Source: Edaphobacter lichenicola (GTDB taxonomy: Bacteria > Acidobacteriota > Terriglobia > Terriglobales > Acidobacteriaceae). From it: 64,000 bases of DNA. Below, in pieces: positions 18,976 to 28,321 of the stretch (position 1 is the first letter of the stretch; every line of letters begins with the position of its first letter). The position numbers were made by a program, and so were the translations under genes. Location of the stretch: the NCBI RefSeq assembly GCF_025264645.1, contig NZ_CP073696.1, forward strand, positions 310,001 through 374,000, read 5' to 3'. A model generated the notes under the pieces. It was given only the letters and a program-made list of their open reading frames with translations, was not told the origin of the DNA and did no database searches.

Positions 18976-21238
18976 GTGAAGCTAAAAAGACACCAATTTA
19001 TACTTTGTTGTTTTCTTCTCTTGGGGGTTGCATTTGCAGCATCAAGTCATGTGGCGCTGGCACAATCTACATTCGGGAGCATTCGAGGAAGTGTTGAAGA
19101 TATTACTGGAGCGGCGATACCCGATTCCAGGATCACGTTGCATAACATTAATGAGAACACAGATCGTATCGTGCAGACGGATGCAGGTGGCAACTATGAA
19201 TTGGATAATGTCCTTGCCGGCAAATATAGCGTCCGGGCCAAGCATGACGGGTTCGCTGATTCAATCGTAGGTGGAATCACTTTGGCAGCTCGTCAGGATT
19301 TGCGGTATGACTTCAAGATGACGATTGCCTCACAGGCAAGCACAGTCGAAGTCACGTCCTCCGCAAATCAGATCAACACGGAGAATGGCGTGATCGGTGA
19401 CTCGAAGGATACATCGGATATCGGTCAGCTGCCTCTTAACTTCCGCGCCTCGACCACCAGTCCGCTTTCATCGCTCGAGACCTCTCCGAACGTGCAGACG
19501 GACAGCCAGGGCAACATCGCAATCGGCGGTGCAACTTCGAACATGGTTGGCTTCTCGGTTGATGGTATTTCAACAACAAATGTATTCAATAGCGCCGCAG
19601 GAACTAATCCTTATCCGTCGCCTGAAGGAATTGCAGAGCTCAAAGTTACAGCCTTCAATAACAATGCTGAGTTCTCCCAGGTGGGCGACGTAACGTTCAC
19701 CACAAAAGGCGGCACGAACCAGTACCACGGGACCCTGTTTGAGTATCTCCAGAATGATGCACTCGATGCTCGCGTGTTCAACTTCTCGGAGAAGGCGCCG
19801 AAGCAATTCAACACCTTTGGCGGCAGCATCGGCGGCCCTGTAGTGATTCCACACCTCTACAATGGCCACGACAAGACGTTTTTCTTTTTCGACTACGAGG
19901 GCAATAGAAGGCATACCTCACAGGCCGAGCAGTACACCGTGCCCAGCCTGCAGGACAGAATGGGCAACCTGAGCGATCTCGCCTCTACATTTCCCATTTT
20001 CAACGCCCCTACGCAGGCCAATCCAACTCCCGTCAATCCGAACTGTCCTTTGAACCAACCCTGCCTGGTCAATCCGGCGACCGGATCGCTGACAACGGGA
20101 CAGCCATTCGCCAATTATCAGATCACCACTGCGATTAGTCCGTTCGCTATGGCGCTTCTGAATAAATATTATCCAGCGCCTAACGCTACATTGGCTGGAG
20201 GTGCCAACTATCAGGCGTTAGTGCCGATTCCATCGACTACGGATGGATTCGATGCCAGGATCGATCAGGTTATTAATTCGAAGCAGCAGGGTACGCCCGC
20301 TTCAACCGGAAAAACTTGAATGTGAATGTCGTTAATCCGCTCCTGCCCAACGATGACGACACCGAGCATGACCGAAGCTTTCTAATTTCGCACAACTACG
20401 TGATTAACGCTCGGTTGCTGAACGAATTTCGTTACGGATTCACGGATACGATTCTGGCGCCTGACTTTCCGATCGAAGGTGCGACCGCTCTTCAGGGGTT
20501 GAACATCCAGGTCGGCGGCGCTCAGGGCGTCAACGTATCAAATCATCCGACCGATCAGGGTTTCCCCAGCATCGTCTTCACCGATGGAACGAACTTTACT
20601 CCGATCGGCAGAGATCACGTTGGCCCTACCCAGTCCACGACCAAGCAGATTGCGGACAATGTGACGTATAACCGCGGCAGGAACACTATCGTGTCGGAGT
20701 AGACATTCGCTGGGTGCGCTTTACCGTGCCAGAGATCGAAACACCCTCTGATGACTACGGTCTATTTACCTTCAACCAGAATACATTCACCGGCAGCTCC
20801 TTCGGCGACTTGCTGCTCGGTGCTCCGAACACGACCTACTTCGCAGTAACTGGCCCAAGAGACAATGCAGGTGGCACGCAGACAGGCATCTATGGCCAGG
20901 ATCAATGGCAGATCAATGATCGCCTGACGCTCAACTACGGTCTGCGCTGGGAGTTGCTTCCGCCCTTTGTCGACAAAAACGGAATTCAAGCTAACTTCGA
21001 TCCTAACTATAATGGTCAGGGTGAAAATGGGCAGGGCGCGGTTCTCGTCAATAACATCCTGCTGAATGGGCCCGGGCCAGCTCCCGCCTTCCTGGCATCG
21101 TTCAATGCTTGTGGGCTGGCGGGTGTCAATCCGAACTACAATGCCGCTACTTGTACCCCTGTAGTTACAAATAGTCAGGATGGTTTGCCCGAGGGTCTAA
21201 GGCAAGCGTACCGCCGCAACTACAATTTAAATTTGTAA
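18976..21238 (+). pseudogene. Oar-type TonB-dependent receptor, two frameshifts and 3' truncation
   Basis: The GTG start at 18976 lies seven bases after a perfect AGGAGG and opens a signal peptide ending ALAQ. Next come a carboxypeptidase-like regulatory domain (STFGSIRGSVEDITGAAIPD, NYELDNVLAGKYSV), a plug region (FSVDGISTTNVFN, AELKVTAFNNNAEF) and the first barrel strands (FFFFDYEGNRR). The frame breaks near 20288 in CAGCAGGGTAC; the next frame continues YARFNRKNLNVNVVNPLLPN. It breaks again near 20690, where an ATCCGTGTC-like codon set has lost a C, and continues VDIRWVRFTVPE and GQDQWQINDRLTLNYGLRWE. It stops at 21238 after RRNYNLNL, roughly 300-400 residues short of the family length. 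Without the C-terminal barrel and its terminal aromatic residue it could not insert in the outer membrane. Confidence 0.88.
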
Positions 21239-21587
21239 TTGATGCAGTCCACTGCACCAAGTGACCGGGACGATGCGTTTTTTATATGGTGCCGATATAC
21301 AGCACGAAAAACATATGCGTTCGATACGTGTTGGCCGAGACGACTGCCATAGGTAGCACTACCTTCGTACTGTTTACAGCACACGTGGGGGAATCTATAT
21401 TCCTCGAAGTTGAATCTCCAAAAACTGAGTTCGAAATTGGTCATTGGCCTAACTTGGGGGCAATCTTGGAATTTACTCTTTGCAGAACCTTATATCCCTT
21501 CTTTTCTCCGCACTTCCGCGAAAAGTTCACTCGATAGAAGTTCGTTTGTCAAAATACATCTCATCGAATAATGTCTGTGCCGGCCCG
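21239..21587. other. Region between two gene remnants
   Basis: About 350 bases without a recognisable gene. It lies between the truncated TonB receptor and the thaumatin-like remnant and may be eroded coding DNA. Frames on both strands are short and unlike known proteins. Confidence 0.4.
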
Positions 21588-22255
21588 ATGACGCTACTGT
21601 ATGTGCTACTGATTGACTTTGCCGCTATCCGCAAGATGACGGTCGCCCAGCCCCGTCAATTCTTCATCACGAATAACTGCGCAGAAACGGTATGGGTTGC
21701 CGGAGCGGGCAATCGGACTCCCGTCTTCAGCGGTTCGTCTGGAGGCCTGGACCTTCCTGCAGGTTCAACCGTCACCGCCTCACTGCCCACGCCACGGTTG
21801 GCGGCCGCTTCTGGGGACGTCGTCAGTGCACTCTTCGATGCGAACGGCAAGGGCTCCTGTCAGACGGGTGATTTCGGTGGTCTATGGTGTCAACACGCCG
21901 GAGCCGGTACGACCATCCATGCGGATGGTATCCTCACCGGTTCACCGAGCGGAGCAGTCTTTCCCGAGGGCGGCAACTCACTGCGGCTTCACCTACACGC
22001 TTGCTGGATCGGCGCACACGGTACGGCTGCACTTTGCCGAGACTTACTTCTCAACGGCAAACTCACGAACCCTTCAATGTCAGCATCAATGAAACGCAGG
22101 TATTGACAAGTTTTGACATCTTCGCCGCGGTGGGTGCTAAGAATAAGGCAGTCATACAGCAGTTCACCGAAAATGCAGATGCCAACGGCACTTTCAGCGT
22201 TACATTCACCTCAGTCATCAAGGACTCTCTACTAAGCGCGATTGAAATTAACTGA
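21588..22255 (+). pseudogene. Thaumatin-like plus malectin domain protein, several frameshifts
   Basis: Frame 3 gives the start of a thaumatin-like fold: FFITNNCAETVWVAGAG and LDLPAGSTVTASLP. Frame 2 then gives TVGGRFWGRRQC, the usual GRFWGRTGC block. Frame 3 resumes with FDANGKGSCQTGDFGGLWC. Frame 1 then gives a malectin segment (CGFTYTLAGSAHTVRLHF), and frame 2 its end (FNVSINETQVLTSFDIFAAV, LLSAIEIN). At least four shifts (near 21786, 21830, 21985 and 22060) separate these pieces, so no intact product is possible. The domain order thaumatin-like then malectin suggests a secreted glucan-binding or glucan-degrading protein. Its malectin end resembles that of the beta-helix protein at 2.7-4.9 kb. 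Confidence 0.7.
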
Positions 22256-22284
22256 CGCGCAAGCTAGAGGAACTGTTAATTTAT

Positions 22285-22303
22285 CTGCCAGTCGAACTGG
22301 CAG
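22285..22303. other. Small perfect hairpin
   Basis: Arms ctgccagt and actggcag (8 bases each) pair around the loop cga, 30 bases after the malectin remnant stop. No T-run follows. It may be a transcript-end stem. Confidence 0.35.
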
Positions 22304-22387
22304 CTGTTACAAGCTATTGTTCTACCGCAGCCAAGGAAATTGAGAAAGATATGGTAAAAGCAGTCTTAAAAATTGCCTCAACCCCTA

Positions 22388-22430
22388 CTTTGGCCAGATC
22401 GTGTCTTACCGTGATCTGGCCAAAGCTTTT
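22388..22430 (+). terminator. Strong hairpin with short T-run
   Basis: A perfect 13-base-pair stem (ctttggccagatc at 22388-22400 with gatctggccaaag at 22413-22425) closes a 12-base loop and is followed by ctttt. This fits a Rho-independent terminator for transcription coming from the left, ahead of the DUF302 gene. Confidence 0.6.
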
Positions 22431-22527
22431 ACTGAGGATGAAGATGATTAAAATAGGCAGCACCAGACTTCATGTCCATGGTTAGCTCCCCGATCATTTA
22501 CAGTGTTGAGGGGCACGGAGATCACGA

Positions 22528-22923
22528 ATGAAACATAGTAAGGACAATGGCATCATCGATACGCTCAGTAATCACTCAGTGGATCAGACGGTGGAAAGAC
22601 TCAAGAGAATTCTGGGAACGAAGGGCGTCACCCTGTTCGCGGTAATTGATCACAGCGGGGAAGCGGAGAAAGTCGGGTTGAAGATGCGGCCAACCAAACT
22701 TCTGATCTTCGGCAACCCAAAAGCTGGTACTCCACTGATGCTGGCGGCCCCCAGCATTGCAATCGATCTGCCGATTAAAATTCTTGTCTGGGAAGATAGC
22801 GAGGGAAGAACTTGGGCATCCTACAATACTCCCGCATACCTGCAAGAGCGGCACGATGTACCGCAGGAGTTGCTGCCTAACATCTCTGTCGCGGCAGCTT
22901 TGGCAGCCGAAGCATCTGAGTAA
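22528..22923 (+). CDS. DUF302 domain protein
   Basis: This is a small cytoplasmic protein of 131 residues of the DUF302 family, which has a compact alpha/beta fold of unsettled function and is often linked to metal or redox stress genes. Family features are SVDQTVERLKRILGTKGVTL, FAVIDHSGEAEKVG, MRPTKLLIFGNPKAGTPLM and PIKILVWEDSEGRTWASYN. The length is typical and the frame intact. A GGAG site lies upstream of the ATG. No operon partner is evident. Confidence 0.88.
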   Translation: MKHSKDNGIIDTLSNHSVDQTVERLKRILGTKGVTLFAVIDHSGEAEKVGLKMRPTKLLIFGNPKAGTPLMLAAPSIAIDLPIKILVWEDSEGRTWASYNTPAYLQERHDVPQELLPNISVAAALAAEASE

Positions 22924-23063
22924 CCATGTTCCCCCTGGCCTTCCTGCGCTAACCATACCAAAATTTTGATTGCCGAGCCTCAGTCCGCCTTTGAAAACAA
23001 GGGTGGTCTGTGTTCTTACGGTGCCTCGTTCCAAAAGTTGACAAATGCATGACAGCGCTCTGA

Positions 23064-23333
23064 CAACCTGTGGGATTCGATACAGAGTACGTGTCGCACG
23101 TGCAGGACCAGGATGGCGTAACGACAACGGTGCGAGACCGGCTGAGCGAAAAAGAGTACCGCATTCGTTCGAAGTACCTGATCGGTGCGGATGGTGGCCG
23201 CAGCAGGGTAGCCGAAGACATCGGTCTGCCGATGGAAGGCAAAATGGGGCTTGCGGGAAGCATGAATATCCTCTTTGATGCCGATCTGACGCGGTACGCC
23301 GCGTATCGGCCGGCGGTATTGTTTCTCGCCTGA
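23064..23333 (+). pseudogene. FAD-dependent aromatic monooxygenase fragment
   Basis: About 88 codons match the central part of PheA/TfdB/UbiH-type flavin hydroxylases: VSHVQDQDGVTTTV, KYLIGADGGRSRVAEDIGLP and MGLAGSMNILFDADLTRYA. The GADGGRS block is the second FAD-contact motif. The N-terminal GxGxxG nucleotide-binding part and the C-terminal half are missing. An in-frame TGA at 23061 closes the left side, and the right side ends in VLFLA-stop. It is a relic. Confidence 0.75.
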
Positions 23334-23386
23334 TCGAAACACTGCCGCTCTGCCTGATAGTATTCGATTTGCATGTGGCGAATCTT

Positions 23387-24661
23387 ATGACAGAGAACCA
23401 CACAACAGTTGCAGCTCCAGAGGAGACCGCGCATCTCTCTTTGGAGCTCGGCCGGCTTCTCCTGATGAACGGCTCTGATACCGCTCGCGCGAAGGAAGCA
23501 GTAGAGCGTTTTGCTCATGGGCTGGGTTACGAATCGCATCTATCGATTACCTTCGAAGCGCTTCTGCTCACGGTCATTGCGGAAAATCAGTTCCGAACGA
23601 AGGTCGGTTCACATATTCCAGCCACGACCGTGAATATGACCGCCGTAGAGTCTCTCAACCGAATCGTCGATGACACTGCCTCCGGCCTTCTTGATGTCGT
23701 CACAATAACTTCGCGACTCACCGTCTTGGAGTACAGTAAACCACTCTATCCATGGTGGCTTGTTGCCGCTGCGCTCGGACTGACTGGGGCAAGCCTCTCC
23801 AGGCTGTTCGGGGGGGACTGGTCTGTCTTCGCCACGGTCTTTATCGCATCCACGATTGGGACTGCCGTACGCCAGCGGCTCGGCCGCTGGCACGTCCATC
23901 AGCTAGCCATTCCCTTCATAACCGCCTTGGTCTCTGGCATCATCGGTGGTGTGGGGATGAGGTTGCATCCAAGTAACATCCCCGCGCTCTGCCTCATCGC
24001 CCCAGCGATGCTCCTGGTTCCCGGTGTTCCTCTCATCAACGGCATCCGAGACGCAATCGATAACAATATGACCCTCAGTCTTTCGAGGCTTTCTTTTGCC
24101 GTATTGGTTGTAGTGGCCATCGCGTTAGGCCTCTTCACAGCAACAGTCGTAACCGGCGTTGGCATACCTATATCGGGCCCAACACCCTTGTTGCCAATTG
24201 CAGAAGATGCTGCATTCTCTGCATTGACAACCATCGGTTACGTCTTCCTGTTCAATGTCACTGCAAGCGCCGCCTGGGCCTGCATCATCTGTGGCGTCTG
24301 TTGTCACGCCCTCCGAACCGCTCTGTTGCACCTCGGTTTGGACATCATCAGTGGAACCGTACTTAGTTCACTGGTCGCAGGCCTTCTAGCTCATATCTTT
24401 GCCCGACGTTTTCGAACTCCTCCCACAACGTTTGCCTTTCCCGGCGTCGTAGCTCTGGTTCCAGGCTCCTACGCCTTTCGAGCGTTTATAGGCTGTCTCC
24501 AAATCTTGAAAGCGGGAGCTCTCGCGTCCAGCGGTCTTGTCGCTGAAACAGCGTCGCTCATTCTTTACACAATTCTTCTGACATCCGCAATCGCCGTTGG
24601 TCTGGCGATTGCACTCTCTATCCCACTGCCCGCTTGGCATCGCAATCCCAACGCGGTCTAG
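23387..24661 (+). CDS. Threonine/serine exporter family membrane protein (ThrE type)
   Basis: This is a membrane protein of about 424 residues with the N-terminal ThrE domain (ETAHLSLELGRLLLMNGSDT, KEAVERFAHGLGYESHLSIT) followed by ten or so hydrophobic helices covering the PF06738 and PF12821-like halves (LIAPAMLLVPGVPLINGIRD, FAFPGVVALVPGSYAFRA). Members export threonine and serine by proton antiport in Corynebacterium; other members have unknown cargo. The ATG at 23387 is preferred, although TTG at 23369 and GTG at 23375 are in frame. The gene converges with fumC, leaving 12 bases between the stops. Confidence 0.85.
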   Translation: MTENHTTVAAPEETAHLSLELGRLLLMNGSDTARAKEAVERFAHGLGYESHLSITFEALLLTVIAENQFRTKVGSHIPATTVNMTAVESLNRIVDDTASGLLDVVTITSRLTVLEYSKPLYPWWLVAAALGLTGASLSRLFGGDWSVFATVFIASTIGTAVRQRLGRWHVHQLAIPFITALVSGIIGGVGMRLHPSNIPALCLIAPAMLLVPGVPLINGIRDAIDNNMTLSLSRLSFAVLVVVAIALGLFTATVVTGVGIPISGPTPLLPIAEDAAFSALTTIGYVFLFNVTASAAWACIICGVCCHALRTALLHLGLDIISGTVLSSLVAGLLAHIFARRFRTPPTTFAFPGVVALVPGSYAFRAFIGCLQILKAGALASSGLVAETASLILYTILLTSAIAVGLAIALSIPLPAWHRNPNAV

Positions 24662-24673
24662 AGATTCTGTCGG

Positions 24674-26119
24674 TCAGCTCTGTGGAAACACCATCTTCTT
24701 CGGATCAACAACTTCATCGAACGTCTTCTCATCAATCCACCCTGTCGCAAGTGCGGCTTGCTTCAGTGTTGTTTCTTCATCGAGCGCCTTATGAGCGATC
24801 TTCGACGCCTTGTCATACCCAATGACAGGGCTGAGCGCTGTAACGAGCATCAGAGAGTTCTGAACAAACTGCGCAATGCGTTTTTCATTTAACGCAGTTC
24901 CTTCGACCGAGAAGATCCGGAACTTCTCGCATCCATCGGCCAGGATGCGTGCCGAATGAAGAAAGTTATTGATGATAATCGGCCTCATCGCATTCAATTC
25001 AAAGTTGCCCTGCGAGCCGGCAAAGGCCACCGCGGAATCATCGCCGATGACTTGGATGCAGATCATCACGATTGCCTCGCATTGGGTGGGATTCACTTTA
25101 CCGGGCATGATCGAAGATCCCGGTTCGTTCGCCGGCAACACCAGCTCACCTAATCCGCACCGCGGACCCGACGCCAGCCAGCGCATATCGTTGGCAATCT
25201 TCATCAGCGCCACGGCGAGCGAACGCAGCGCTGCATGAGCGTTCACCATCGCATCGAGCGAACCCTGTGCGGCAAACTTGTTTGGCGCTGTCACGAACGG
25301 TAGCTTCGTCAACTCCGCAATCTTTGCGGCGATCTCCTCACCAAAGTGAGGTGGAGCATTCAGTCCGGTGCCGACAGCCGTACCGCCCGCCGCCAATTGA
25401 TAGATCCCACGAAGAGACTGGTCGATGAGGGCTATTGAGTCGCGAAGCTGGACAGCGTAGCCTGACCACTCCTGCCCGACAGTCAGTGGTACCGCGTCTT
25501 CCAGATGTGTGCGTCCAATCTTGACGACGTTACTCCACTGTTTCGCCTTATCCTCGATCGCTGAAGCCAAAGCTTCTACCTTGGGCAACAGGTATCGCTT
25601 GACCTCAAGTGCGCTGGCGATGTGCATCGCTGTTGGAAAGGTATCGTTCGACGATTGGGCCATGTTGACATGGTCATTAGGATGAACCGGTGTCTTGCTC
25701 CCCAGCTCGCCGCCAAGCAGTTGAATGGCGCGGTTGGAGATTACTTCGTTGACGTTCATATTTGATTGCGTCCCGGAGCCCGTCTGCCATACGAAGAGCG
25801 GAAACTCACTATCCAGCTTGCCCGCGATGACCTCGTCCGCAACCACACCGATAGCATCCGCAAGTCGTTGATCGAGGCGTCCCGCAGCGGCATTAACCAG
25901 AGCGGCTGCCTTCTTCACATAGCCATAAGCGTGGTACACCTGCTTCGGCATGTGATCGTCTCCGATAGCGAAGTGAATCAGAGAACGCGCCGTTTGCGCG
26001 CCCCAATAGTGGGCCGCCGGCACCTCAACTTCTCCCATCGAGTCCGTTTCCTTACGTGTTCCCATAGCCTGAATGCCTATGGGGATAGGCTTCAACGCAG
26101 ACACCTCTTGTGCAGCCAT
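24674..26119 (-). CDS. fumC: Class II fumarate hydratase
   Basis: This is the cytoplasmic iron-independent fumarase that interconverts fumarate and malate in the citric acid cycle. The 481-residue frame shows the aspartase/fumarase signature [13 protein letters not shown], the active-site stretch [18 protein letters not shown], and [12 protein letters not shown] and [19 protein letters not shown]. About fifteen extra residues precede the usual N-terminus. The start ATG at 26119 has a GGAGGTG site six bases upstream. It lies 82 bases after the malic enzyme gene on the same strand, so the two probably form a C4-acid operon. Confidence 0.95.
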   Translation of the reverse strand: MAAQEVSALKPIPIGIQAMGTRKETDSMGEVEVPAAHYWGAQTARSLIHFAIGDDHMPKQVYHAYGYVKKAAALVNAAAGRLDQRLADAIGVVADEVIAGKLDSEFPLFVWQTGSGTQSNMNVNEVISNRAIQLLGGELGSKTPVHPNDHVNMAQSSNDTFPTAMHIASALEVKRYLLPKVEALASAIEDKAKQWSNVVKIGRTHLEDAVPLTVGQEWSGYAVQLRDSIALIDQSLRGIYQLAAGGTAVGTGLNAPPHFGEEIAAKIAELTKLPFVTAPNKFAAQGSLDAMVNAHAALRSLAVALMKIANDMRWLASGPRCGLGELVLPANEPGSSIMPGKVNPTQCEAIVMICIQVIGDDSAVAFAGSQGNFELNAMRPIIINNFLHSARILADGCEKFRIFSVEGTALNEKRIAQFVQNSLMLVTALSPVIGYDKASKIAHKALDEETTLKQAALATGWIDEKTFDEVVDPKKMVFPQS

Positions 26120-26201
26120 ACATCACCTCCACGCTTGTGGCAAAATCTCAGATACTTTTACGAAGCTGCGTCGTCCTAGATGCTTGTTCCACACAAATCC
26201 A

Positions 26202-27902
26202 TCAGCCCCGTTCATAGGGAATGTAATGTGGCTCCCAAACGTTTGCGGCGATCTCCCGATTCAGGGCTGCTTCGTCGGCTACCTGCGCTTGGCCATCCTG
26301 AAGTGCCTGCTTCCCAACAGCCTGCGCGATCAAGCGGCCAATTCCGCGCGCCTGAGAGATCGGCGGAAGAAGAGTTCCTTGCTTGTCCTTCTGCGTGGGC
26401 AGGTGATGAATCAGTTCAGTTGCCGCCGCCTTCACCATTGCATCGGTGACGAATCGAGCTTTGGAAGCAATGATGCCAAGGGCGAGTCCAGGAAAGATGT
26501 ACGAATTATTAGTCTGAGCGACCGGTGTTTTTTTCCCGCCAAAGTCCACTGGATCGAACGGACTGCCGGTGCCGATCAATGCGCGGCCGTCCGTCCAGTT
26601 CATTAAGTCCTGGGGTATCGCCTCACTGCGCGAAGTAGGATTGGACAAAGGAAAGATCACCGGGCGATCTGTGTACTTTGCCATCTCACGAACGGCCTCC
26701 TCGGTGAACGCTCCCGCCTGACCGGACACGCCGATCAGGACAGTCGGCTTCACATTGCGAACTACATCCAGGAGCGTGATCTGTCCATTTGGCTGTCTCC
26801 AACTCTTCACCTCTTCCTCTTTACGCGCATAGGGCAGCTGCTCTGGCGCCACATGTTGACGGCCTTCGGTGATGAGGCCATAGAAGTCGATCCCGTAGAA
26901 GTGAGACCGTGCTTCTTCTTTCGAGACACCGCGATCTTCAACAAATTGTGCCAGCAGGTTGGTAATCCCTAACCCGGCACTGCCGAATCCAACAACGACA
27001 ATCTTCTGTTGCTCCAGTGGAACGCCCGTTACATTGATTGCAGAGATGAGCGTTGCAGTTGTAATAGCCGCGGTGCCCTGTATATCGTCGTTGAAGGTGC
27101 ACAGCTGATTTCGGTAGCGCGCCAAAAATCGCGCTGCATTCGTGCCCGCAAAATCCTCCCACTGCAACAGGACGTGAGGCCAGCGTGTTTTCACTGCAGA
27201 GACAAAAGTCTCGACAAAATCATCGTATTCCTGCCCGCGCACACGCTTACTCCGCCATCCGATATAAAGCGGATCCTTGAGACGCTCTTCGTTATCCGTG
27301 CCGACGTCGAGCAAGATCGGAAGACAATTTTCCGGGTGGATCCCGCCAAGCGCCGTGTAAAGTGCCATCTTCCCGATGGGAATTCCCATTCCCCCCGCAC
27401 CTTGATCACCAAGGCCCAGGATGCGTTCGCCATCGCTGACAACGATACATTTCACATCGTTGTACCGTGCATGACTGAGAATTTGAGTAATCCGATCTTT
27501 ATTCGGATAGCTGAGAAAAAGACCTCGGGGCTTTCTCCATATTTCGCTGAATCGTTGACACCCCTCGCCGACTGTGGGCGTGTATACAAGAGGCAGCATC
27601 TGCTCAACATTGCGGACCAGAAGGGCATAGAACAGCGTTTCATTCGTGTCCTGTACGTCACGAAGAAAACTGTACTTGGCAAAAGAACTCGGTTGCGCGT
27701 TAAGAGACTGCATCCGGCGTTCAAGCTGCTCGTCAAGACTTCCCACGTGCGGCGGCAGCAATCCGTGGAGATCGAAGATATCGCGCTCGTGGTCTGAGAA
27801 CGCGGTTCCTTTGTTGAGACGAGGAAAATTAATCAGATTGAATCCCGAGAGGGAAATTTTGACGGGCTCTTCACTCGCTGCCTCTTGTACTTGTGGGTTC
27901 AT
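26202..27902 (-). CDS. NAD-dependent malic enzyme
   Basis: This enzyme decarboxylates malate oxidatively to pyruvate. The frame of 566 residues equals the long MaeA-type length. Visible motifs are LPLVYTPTVGEGCQRFSEI, VVSDGERILGLGDQGAGGMG (including the malic enzyme signature), FNDDIQGTAAITTATLISA and VVVGFGSAGLGI for the nucleotide site, plus FPLSNPTSRSEAIPQD. The start ATG at 27902 follows AAGGAcag. It is upstream of fumC on the same strand. NAD rather than NADP preference is inferred from family length only. Confidence 0.93.
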   Translation of the reverse strand: MNPQVQEAASEEPVKISLSGFNLINFPRLNKGTAFSDHERDIFDLHGLLPPHVGSLDEQLERRMQSLNAQPSSFAKYSFLRDVQDTNETLFYALLVRNVEQMLPLVYTPTVGEGCQRFSEIWRKPRGLFLSYPNKDRITQILSHARYNDVKCIVVSDGERILGLGDQGAGGMGIPIGKMALYTALGGIHPENCLPILLDVGTDNEERLKDPLYIGWRSKRVRGQEYDDFVETFVSAVKTRWPHVLLQWEDFAGTNAARFLARYRNQLCTFNDDIQGTAAITTATLISAINVTGVPLEQQKIVVVGFGSAGLGITNLLAQFVEDRGVSKEEARSHFYGIDFYGLITEGRQHVAPEQLPYARKEEEVKSWRQPNGQITLLDVVRNVKPTVLIGVSGQAGAFTEEAVREMAKYTDRPVIFPLSNPTSRSEAIPQDLMNWTDGRALIGTGSPFDPVDFGGKKTPVAQTNNSYIFPGLALGIIASKARFVTDAMVKAAATELIHHLPTQKDKQGTLLPPISQARGIGRLIAQAVGKQALQDGQAQVADEAALNREIAANVWEPHYIPYERG

Positions 27903-28321
27903 CTTCTGTCCTTCCTTAGAATCCGTCGCAGTCCATTAGCGCGTCAGATTGATCTCGGCTGGCTCTCAGTTGTGCTTCACTCAGATATCCGTCACCGGCG
28001 AAAACTTTGACTCCTCAAATAGTCAAATTGATTCAAATATCATCCCGGGGTAAGGCGTAGAACGCTTTTTCAGTAGCGTTTGGTCTAACGGTATTGAAAT
28101 CTCACCGGCGATCAGTCGCACCAGTTAGCGAGCACAAAGACTAGGTGCACGGATAAATTAACCATTGCTTTGGCTCATAGTCAAGAGCACCGAAAAATAC
28201 CCAGTCGTTCCTGAGACTACTTTCCCGTCGGTTCAAAAGCGCAAAAAAGGCGGTCTTGCAAGAAGCGAGGCTTACACGTCGCAAAGGGTTCATCTTCTAT
28301 TTACGATTTTTTATAGACGGA
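27903..28321. other. Intergenic region
   Basis: About 420 bases with no convincing frame on either strand. It includes the promoter of the malic enzyme gene (minus strand) and the end of the acetyltransferase operon. No stem with a T-run was identified. Confidence 0.5.

Noticed and set aside
22388..22430. Riboswitch upstream of the DUF302 gene
   Set aside because: Only a single terminator-like stem is present, about 100 bases before the start, without a conserved aptamer core or an alternative pairing.
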